This document shows, one piece after another, positions 56,172-64,000 of a stretch of DNA of 64,000 bases. The position numbers and the translations under genes were made by a program. Position 1 is the stretch's first letter. The number at the start of each line of letters is the position of its first letter. The notes under the pieces were generated by a model. The model did no database searches. It was not told the DNA's origin and saw only the letters and a list, made by a program, of their open reading frames with translations. Source of the DNA: Toxorhynchites rutilus septentrionalis (taxonomy: Eukaryota > Arthropoda > Insecta > Diptera > Culicidae); the NCBI RefSeq assembly GCF_029784135.1, contig NC_073746.1:77700704-77764703 (forward strand), given 5' to 3'.

Positions 56172-57268
56172 CTGCCGTAATCTTGCATAGTGACGCAAGC
56201 GCCAGAAGGAAGAATTTTCAGTACGAGACTTTTCGTAAAATTGCATATATAATCAGCTTACGCGTACATTACGAAAATCTGATCTGTTCAAATTGTGTAC
56301 ACTTGATGGAAAAACATTGCCATCGACTTGATTTTTGAAAAAATGCAGTTTTATTTAAGCTATGCCACCAACGCCAATTTGTTGTGGAAACAGCAAATTT
56401 TAATCGCTGTTTCCACAACCGATTGGCGTTCATCCATAAAAGTATGCGAGAATCTGTTTCCAATTATTTTATCCAAAATGCTGCCGTAACAATTATGGAC
56501 AGTACCATTTTTTTTCCAATCCAAAATAAAATTGAAAACATTGAAAACATAAGATAATCCCGTCCAGATTCATCCGATGTAATTCAGATACAGTTTATGC
56601 GAGTAAGTTTTAAGTTTTGTTACAAGATGCGTTTCGACGGAGGATTTAGAAAAGTGCAGCTATTCACCAAATCCGACATTTACCCTTCAATCAACACTCA
56701 GCTTCAATCCATCCGAAAGAGAAATGAGCATGTGAGAAAGTAAACAGCGTCAAGAAGCTTTATCGCTTGATACTTGAGGATAGAAGACATCATTGCCATC
56801 AAAAGACATCAATTCTAGTAATCAACAATTAAATTGATGAGTTTAAACTAATTAGTTATAATTTTTATTTGCAACATGTGATCGATCAAGGATAATTTTT
56901 TCCTTTGAGGTGAGTTTGATTTTATGAATTTAAATATTTGACGAGATTTATAAACAGAGCAAAGTACATGATTTGTAGTTCTGAAACAAATTGCCATTAT
57001 AAATGTAGCATGGGAATGGCATGGCATGGGAATGGACTGTTTTGGATTAAAATATTTGACATGACGAGCTTTTCGGAAAAGTGATTTTCATTATGCTAAA
57101 CGTTCATTACGGCCACTCCATTTTTAGGCTTTTACGGGGTCTTTTTTTCACATTTCTGTAAAACTTCGCAGTTGTTTGAAAGCATTTGGAATTCTTCATC
57201 GATCTATAACAAAAAAAAAAGGAAAATGTCAATTTTGGCGCTTGCGTCACTTTGCGAGATTACGGCAG
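56172..57268. mobile_element. 1.1-kb element with 33-bp terminal inverted repeats
   Basis: Left end CTGCCGTAATCTTGCATAGT then 'gacgcaagcgcca'. The right end is its inverse, 'tggcgcttgcgtcact' to 'gagattacggcag'. Four-base words TGTT flank both sides and may be the target duplication. A 24-bp-stem hairpin sits inside at 56,371-56,429. No transposase frame. The superfamily is not assigned. Confidence 0.8.
56371..56429. repeat. Small perfect-looking hairpin
   Basis: 'acgccaatttgttgtggaaa' and 'cagc' pair with 'gctgtttccacaaccgattg' and 'gcgt' around an 11-nt loop, with one or two mismatches. Confidence 0.85.
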
Positions 57269-57439
57269 TGTTGGTCTTATCCAATAGTCAACGGATCGGT
57301 GCGACCTGTGTAGTATAACATGTACGACAATATTGGAGGAACTACGTCCTTTATTGAAGATTATCATTATTCAGCCTACTGATGGAATAAAAAATATTGA
57401 TAATAGAATCAACAATATCAGAACAGATATTCTGGAGAA

Positions 57440-57918
57440 CCGTTCTGAATCATATTTCGGACGCTTAAGGCATATGATGCAGAAAACAGATCTAAAAATT
57501 ATGCACAGGTATTATTTGGTTGATATTTTTAATAAATTAGTTCGAATGCATAAGCTTTCTACTTTGGTGCCTATTTGATTGAAAACATTAAAAAAAATCA
57601 TCAAATGAAGATCAAACTTCGGACACTAAATCAAATTTCGGACAGATTGAATTCAAATTTCGGACACTTTATTTTGTAATTTTTTGGGTGAAAATTACAT
57701 TACACTTGATTATATTTTATAATCAACTGCGAAATGGGTAAATTCTACGTTCTCACGCTAATTAAACCTCAAACACAAACGATAATGAGTAGTGTTGTCA
57801 GATTTTTGCCGATTATGTTAAAATTCAAATATAGTTCTCATATGAAATGATAGTGAAACCAAGGGATTACTCTAAAGAAGCAATTTTGATATTAATTTTA
57901 TAGTTATGTTATCAGTGC
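57440..57918. mobile_element. CCGTTCTGAATC MITE, truncated copy 2
   Basis: It begins CCGTTCTGAATCATATTTCG and follows 61,635-62,291 ('ggcatatgatgcagaaaaca', 'atgcacaggtattatttggt', 'tcggacactttattttgt', 'aaaccaagggattactcta'), but stops at about 57,918 before the second end. No TA before the first end. Confidence 0.8.
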
Positions 57919-60099
57919 GAAGATGCGTTACATCTACAAATCTACAGAGGGATCATACTGTGAATCAAAAATTGTTTGTTCTTTGAACAAATTCATTTTA
58001 TTGTTATTTAGAAGGGTAAAATCTTGCTCAGAAACGATACATAAACGGTCATATTGATGCGTTTTTAGAAAACAACATCATTACTCACTTCAAAATTTGG
58101 TTGGAACTTGTGTCTCGGATTACGTTTGTCTTTAAATGAGACTCCCTCCCGTTGGCAATTAGTCACTCCGAATAATTAGCTCCACATCCACGCATCTTCT
58201 CCCGAGTGTCAGCGAACTCTAATAACTCATCAAATTCAGCGCTACACCCACGAACTTTGTGTGCAGCGATTAATTAATTGGCCTCTCTCGAAATGCTTCT
58301 GCTGCTCATTAGCGTGTGTATACCGATGCAACTAAGCATATCGTATGACTCGCGATCAGTAAAACAAACAATATCTCCAATCGAACCACGAACACAGGAC
58401 TACGTAACTATTTTGTTTCGCAAAAAAACACTAATTAGTTCATTAATCAGAGAATGTAACTTTTTCCACCGGCTGCTGCTCGTCTTCACATATCCTACCC
58501 TGTGTCCCGGTGGATTCTGCGGTGAGAGGGCAGCAAATAATGAGTACCTACCGGTGGTCGAGTGTTGTTGTACCAAACATTCTTTGCTCGCCCAGTCCAG
58601 CCTCTGTACACGCAGCTAGGTGTTTGATTGGGGTTTGAGGTGCGCCAATAACCTACGCGGCCTTTGGCCTGCTATCAAGATTCGGATTGTCCCCGATCCA
58701 GTCGGATCATGCTGCTGGCCAGAGGCACTTGACGATATTTGCGAAGGCTGGCTAATGAAGGTATTTCCCAACTGAACACCCCAATCAAACATTTGCAACA
58801 TTTACTTCTCTAACAGTTGCAGTTCCAAAGTCTCACTAATAGCACTCCACGATGTTCGTAAAAATGTTTCAATCAGCTCTAATTAAAAGCGTTGCGGATA
58901 ACTCTACGAGTTGTAGCACACAGCGAGAGAGCGAAATAAAAGTATAGAATCCACCCAATCCACACACCGCTTACCGTGTCCCGGAGACCGAGACAATCCG
59001 GCGTAAAGCAGCAGTTAATTAGGACTTGAAAAATTAATGAACTTTTCACGTGAAGAGCAACGGCGGGACAGAGCGAGCGAGTGAGAAAGGGCGAGAGTCA
59101 TTCAACACACATACACACACACATACAGCTACATACATTCTGCTCCCCGATTTATTCAGCGTCCAGCGGATCGAAAGAGACAGCGGGGGAATTCAGAGGT
59201 TGAAAAACCGCGCTGTTGTAGATCTCGTGTATGCTGGAGAGCGGCGAAGCGCAAAAAGGAGATTTTTTAATTGGAAGACTTGGATTTTTAATTAATAAAT
59301 AAATGCCATGCAATTTACATGTGCGCGGGCGTGAGAGTGAGTGAGATAGGCCACCCGAGACCGATTGTGTGAGCGCGCAAACCCCGTGAGGACCGCGGGG
59401 GGATCCCAGCAGCAGCAGCGCGTTTGACGACACGATGAAGGATGCTGGAGAGTGGCCTGTTGCCGGAACACACTCCGTTCGATTCTGGCCGGCGGTGAAT
59501 GTGTCGCCAAACTGCACCGCAGACGTTCACTCTGGTCTCGTCTGACCAATACGGTGGCTACATTCATCGTGCGGCGCGCTGTTCACGGTGTGCAATTGCA
59601 TGCTGTTGCACCGTAGTCTATTTCAAGCCGACTCGTGTATCCAATCCACGTTCAGTACAATTGTACGAGGCTGCTTTTTTTCTGGAGTTGATGATGTGGA
59701 AAAACAGTGCAGTAGCTTGTTGCCGAAAACCTAAATATTGAACGAAAGATCTATATATCGATGCTGATGAATCTCGGGCATTTGATTTTTTGTTTTGTTT
59801 TGCACAGATTCATTCAAAGATAACTTTTAACTGTTGTACACAAAGATGCCAACCTTCCTGATTTTTCAGTATTTTCCAGTCTTTGTGGTATGTTCCCTGA
59901 TAACATGACAAATACTCAATTTTGCCTGATTTTTCATAAATGATCCTGATTTTTCCTGTTTTTTGTACTTTCTACTCTATCAGAATAAAAATTATCTATA
60001 ATGAATACACTGGGATTCCTGTCAAAGATTCGCTGGTTGGAAGTAATAACTGTCATAAAAGCCTACAAACAAAGCTCTCCGCTCGGCACTTGTTTATTC
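57919..60099. other. Unique island at 58.1-59.7 kb with TAATTA cluster
   Basis: Less AT-rich DNA with many TAATTA/TTAATT words (for example near 58,170, 58,270, 58,430 and 59,015), a CA-rich run at 59,105-59,130 and a CAG run at 59,409-59,418. Overlapping frames on both strands at 59,150-59,570 are uninformative. No recognised gene. Confidence 0.45.
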
Positions 60100-60920
60100 C
60101 ATATGTATAAAAATGGATTTCTGTCTGTCTGTCTGTCTGATTCTTATGGACTCGGAAACTACGGAACCGATCGACATGAAAATTGGTATGTAGGGGTTTT
60201 TTATGATAGTTCGAGACCCCTGCCCCTTCTCTAAAGGGGGCTGTCATGCAAATGAAACACAAATTTCTACATGACTCGAGAATTAATCAAGTAAATGAAA
60301 CGAAATTTCGAAAGTGGAGGTTTCAGGGTGCAATAAATGATTCTATGCTGGTTTGATCCTCCTCCTCTCTTAGGAAGAGTTGCCATACAAATAAAACACA
60401 AGATTCTGCATTACTCATGAATTAATCAAGCAAATAAAACCAAATTTGGCATGTGGAGGTTTTAGGGTGTAATAAATAGTTTTACGGTGGTTAGACACTC
60501 CACCCCTCTCTCAAAGATGTGGGGGGGGGTCTGCCATAGAAATGAAACACAAAATTCTGCATAATTCGAGAACTAATCACGAAAATGGGACCAAATTTAA
60601 GGTGTGAGGGTTTCGAGAAATGTTTCTATGATGGTATGATACTCCTTCCTCTTCTGGAAAGGAGAGGGGATCCCGTAAAAATGATGCACGTCTTCCAACC
60701 AACCATTTTCCAACCAAACATGACAATTGAAAATTTTCGGAAAACTCTGAAGAAAAATGGGAAAAATCGAAAAATTCAATTCGCATGTGTTCTACAATTA
60801 CATATTGACAAGCATTGTTAGTCTATTTGATGTTCGCAGTAACGAAATTGATCTTCGTTCGAAATTAATTAACTGAACGCACTCCTATATCGTCTTCTAT
60901 CAATATAAATAAAAATGGAT
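60100..60920 (-). repeat. CDR, reverse copy with tandem modules
   Basis: It starts 'aaaaatggatttctgtctgt' (inverse of the end 'cagacagacagaaattcat' at 62,635) and 'cttatggactcggaaac'. It runs through four module repeats ('caagcaaataaaaccaaatt', 'ggcatgtggaggttttaggg') to 'cgcactcctatatcgtcttc'. Confidence 0.75.
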
Positions 60921-61256
60921 CGGAGATTCAGTACTATTATTTTATTTTTTGGAATTTTTTAATATTGGTTTTATTTTCCTAAAATTTATTATTGTATTGT
61001 ATTCGTGTATTCGTAAAAAGAGCCCTAAACCTTATTACCAGGCGCTATGGTAAGTATTGTTACAAATTAGAAAATAGACATTTTTTCTGAATCACTATAT
61101 GGTTCACTGTAAGAACTATGGCTAAAACGTATTTCTTTTTTCCTTTTTTTTCACGACATTCTCAATAGCATGAAAAATAAAATTAGGCAAAAAATACTCA
61201 TAGTGCATTTTACTATGATAAAATTACCATAGAAAATTCAAATTTTTATTTTGCAC
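60921..61256. other. No recognised feature
   Basis: AT-rich spacer between two oppositely oriented CDR copies. Confidence 0.4.
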
Positions 61257-62650
61257 TAGCTGACCCGGCAAACTTCGTTCCGCCCAAAATTTATTTTTCA
61301 TTATCACATCCACGTTTTCTTACTAAGCGTACGTTCATGGGTCTAATAGCAGAACTGTTCATTGATTGATCTTCTAATCTACCCTTTAAAATTATATTTT
61401 ACTATAGAATTGCAGTACTTCTACCAAAACTCGACATTTTAATATCAGATTATTTTCAAACACGTTTCTCGTGCAAGATTTTTCATCCACTTGAAAATAG
61501 CATGTTTCTCCGTTACATGGAATAAATGTTTGATACAGAAAATATGATAGAATGAAGACAGCCCGAAATCAGACCATTCTTTTCTCGACTTCCGCTATTA
61601 TCGACACATTCGGCGATCCATTTTTATTTATATACCGTTCTGAATCATATTTCGGACGCTTAAGGCATATGATGCAGAAAACAGATCTCAACCTTATGCA
61701 CAGGTATTATTTGGTTGATTTTTTTTTAATAAATTAGTTCAATATGCTTCTACGCTTTCTACTTTTGTACCTATTTGATTGAAAACATAAATAAATCGTC
61801 GAATAAAATGCATTTCAAACCAAGCGATTAAGAATCAAACTTCAGACACCATTTATTAAAAAATTAAATTTCGGGCAGATTAAATTCAAATTTAGGACAC
61901 TTTATTTTTTTAACGAAAACTACATTACACTTGATTATATTTTACAATCAATTGCGAAACACTTACCAAGCAATCACATTAACCTGATAACGATGATGAG
62001 AACTGATGATACACGAGAGAAATTTAAATATTGATGAAGGGGTAAATTCTACGTGTTCACGTGCTCACGCTAAGCAAACTTCAAACACAAACGATAGTGA
62101 GTGAATTTTGGATTTTGGATGGATTTTTTCCTACTATGTAATAATGCAAATGTAATTCTCTAATGAAGTGATAGTGAAACCAAGGAATTACTCTAAAGAA
62201 GCAATTGTGATATTGATTTTATAGTTATATCATCACTGCATTAAGCATTCAAGATATTAGAACAAAGTGTCCGACATATGATTCAGAACGGTAGATAGAA
62301 GACGATACCACCATACCATAACCACCATATAATCCACATGCCAAATACGGCTCAATTTGTTTGATCAGTTCTCGAGTTAATTTAGAAATTTAGAGAGGAT
62401 GGAAGAGTGTCTAACCACCATAGAAGCATTTATTGCACCCTAAGACCTCCAAATGCCTAATTTGGTTTCATTTACTTGATTGATTCTCGAGTAATGTAGA
62501 AATTTTTGTTTTATTTGTATGGCAGCCCCCCCTTAGAGAGGGGAACTATGATAAGTACCTTCTCCGACCCCAAAAATCCCTACATACCAATTTTGATGTC
62601 GATCGGTTCAATAGTTTCCGAGTCCATAAGAATCAGACAGACAGAAATTC

Positions 62651-62655
<5 letters not shown>
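61257..62655 (+). repeat. CDR, plus copy interrupted by a MITE
   Basis: It opens 'tagctgacccggcaaacttc' and proceeds like the 39-kb copy to 'cggcgatccatttttattta'. It is interrupted by a TA-flanked MITE (61,635-62,291), resumes 'gatagaagacgatacc', passes through two modules, and ends 'caatagtttccgagtccata' with 'cagacagacagaaattcat' before a TA run. Confidence 0.75.
61635..62291. mobile_element. CCGTTCTGAATC MITE, copy 3 (complete)
   Basis: Both ends are present (CCGTTCTGAATCATATTTCG and its inverse), with TA outside (61,633-61,634 and 62,292-62,293). 657 bp, opposite orientation to the copy at 25,267. Subterminal 'cagattaaattcaaattt' and 'ggacactttatttt' words recur. Confidence 0.88.

Positions 62656-62719
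<64 letters not shown>
62656..62719. repeat. (TA)n microsatellite
   Basis: About 32 TA dinucleotides at the 3' end of the composite dispersed repeat; such a tail position suggests it belongs to the repeat's end. Confidence 0.95.
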
Positions 62720-62720
<1 letters not shown>

Positions 62721-62922
62721 ATTTCGATTTTTTATACGATATTGGGTGTTCTTGTGAATTAAAATCCACGATTTTATTATTTCATAATAATTTCATCGGT
62801 TTCATAAAAGTTAAAAAATGCAGACGGTGAAAATTAGGAAAAAAATAGTACATTTTATCTTTGATACATTATGAAAAAAAAAAACATAAATATAAAAAAA
62901 CTCGTACGAATTAACACATTTC

Positions 62923-63417
62923 GGGGGTCTCTGTAGCCACATTGGCTGCGCGTTCGCTTAGTAAGCGATCGATCGTGAGTTCAAAACTCAGGACCCTCAT
63001 TGACCATCTTTGTGTTGTTACAGAATAGCTACGTCCACGCAACAATCATCAGCGATGGAGATCGATCCACGGTCGAAATAAGATCGATTCATCCATACAA
63101 CTGCTCTGCTCTACAAGACACATCGGGCTGCTGTTCTATAAATAGCTCAACAATGATCAATCAACTTTCTCCGCTGTCCGGTGGTCTAACTGGATAATGG
63201 AAGAAAAATACAATACAGAATACTCTTACGCCTAAATGGCTACTGTGTAAATGTAGCATATGCAATGGTATAGAAGGAATACTGGCGAATGGCAACTGTG
63301 TAATGTAATGTGCTATAATTATAGATATAATAACCATGTGACATGTACACGATTAAAATTCGGCTCTGTTACAGCTAAAATGCTAATGAGCCTGAAATAA
63401 ATAAATGGGATAAAAAA
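62923..63417 (+). mobile_element. tRNA-headed SINE, copy 3 (plus)
   Basis: Flanked by a 10-bp direct repeat AACACATTTC (62,913-62,922 and 63,418-63,427). Same head (GGGGGTCTCTGTAGCCACAT), body ('gcgatggagatcgatccacg', 'ggctactgtgtaaat') and tail ('aaataaataaatgggat' then A-rich) as the other two copies. Confidence 0.92.
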
Positions 63418-63427
63418 AACACATTTC

Positions 63428-64000
63428 ATAGCAGGATTGTGTCTCAAAGCTTAATTTCGCAATTCCAATATTTCAAATTACCGAAAAATTGTACCGCACA
63501 AGGCTCTAAAATTCTGAAAAAAAAATCACAAAAACAGGTACATTTAAATGGAAGTTATGTTTAATGGATCTTAAAATTAAAAAAAAAATCCAAAATTTCG
63601 AAATACCAAGAAAATTATTTCAATTTAAAAAATTTTATCTTTTACTAGGATCTGATCTAGGCTGATCAGACCTGGGTCTTTTATATATTTAGAGAGTTTG
63701 TCTTCACGTAAAATAGAATGATAGAATAAAGTATGTGTAGATAAAAAAAAAATGAGTCCAAGATGGTAAAACTATTTTGACAAACTTTGTGGAACTTTGA
63801 TTTTTTATGAATTTTCGAAACTTTGAATTTTTGTATGTTAACAATCATTTTTAGCCACAAATTATGAATCCTGATGTGATCTAAACAAAAAAGCTCATTA
63901 TCAATTGTATGAATTTGCTTATAATGTTCAACAACTTTTCCAAATACAAAAAATATGTTTAGGAGTTACGTTAAAAATCATTTGAAGACATGTGGGTAAT
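63428..64000. other. No recognised feature to window end
   Basis: AT-rich DNA with many A/T runs; no frames, repeats or element ends I can support. Confidence 0.4.

Overview
This window looks like a gene-poor stretch of a large, repeat-rich insect genome. A culicine mosquito (Aedes-like) is the best guess. The grounds are a DD37E IS630-Tc1 transposon (ITmD37E was described from mosquitoes), a tRNA-headed SINE that I recall as common in Aedes, many MITE-type elements, heavy nesting, and AT-rich intergenic DNA. The species call is inference; no ribosomal, mitochondrial or host-protein marker is present. I found no host protein-coding gene that I can support. Every protein sequence I could recognise belongs to a transposable element, and most are visibly broken.

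Layout: 0.6-1.1 kb, ends of two repeat families. 1.1-3.7 kb, unique DNA. 3.7-9.3 kb, a possible BEL/Pao gag scrap, a Helitron relic, a short hairpin, a 256-bp MITE, a 5'-truncated LINE (minus strand, 12-bp target duplication) carrying a TTAA-flanked MITE, and a 1.3-kb TA-flanked DNA transposon with a frameshifted DD41D-type transposase. 9.3-13.4 kb, a dispersed repeat, a ~115-bp tandem array with a long TA run, a 495-bp SINE and a reverse-transcriptase fragment. 15.7-17.8 kb, two TA-flanked elements, one holding a nested TAA-flanked MITE. 19.9-33.7 kb, the densest zone: two mariner copies in opposite orientation, two further TTAA-MITE copies, an alternating inverted-repeat array (24-27 kb), the DD37E element with two in-frame stops, and an internally deleted DD41D element. 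34-46 kb, more members of the same families, a Tc1 relic split by another repeat, and two fold-back elements. 47.6-49.9 kb, a three-level nest. 53-57.3 kb, a 0.9-kb giant hairpin and a 1.1-kb element with 33-bp terminal repeats. 57.4-64 kb, MITEs, dispersed repeat and a SINE.

Between these lie six relatively TE-free, less AT-rich blocks (about 1.1-3.7, 13.7-15.1, 27.1-28.7, 36.0-38.7, 45.9-47.5 and 58.1-59.7 kb). Several have clustered TAATTA homeodomain-type words. They could be regulatory islands of a developmental gene lying outside the window, but this is a pattern reading and not a proven function.

Together the elements show successive waves. The youngest-looking insertions have perfect terminal repeats or target duplications: the DD37E element, the mariner pair and the three SINEs. 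Older families (fold-backs, the GACGTAG-palindrome family, the dispersed composite repeat) are diverged and serve as landing sites. No complete autonomous element with an undamaged transposase was found. The mariner at 19.9 kb comes closest, with its catalytic triad intact but its C-terminus altered.
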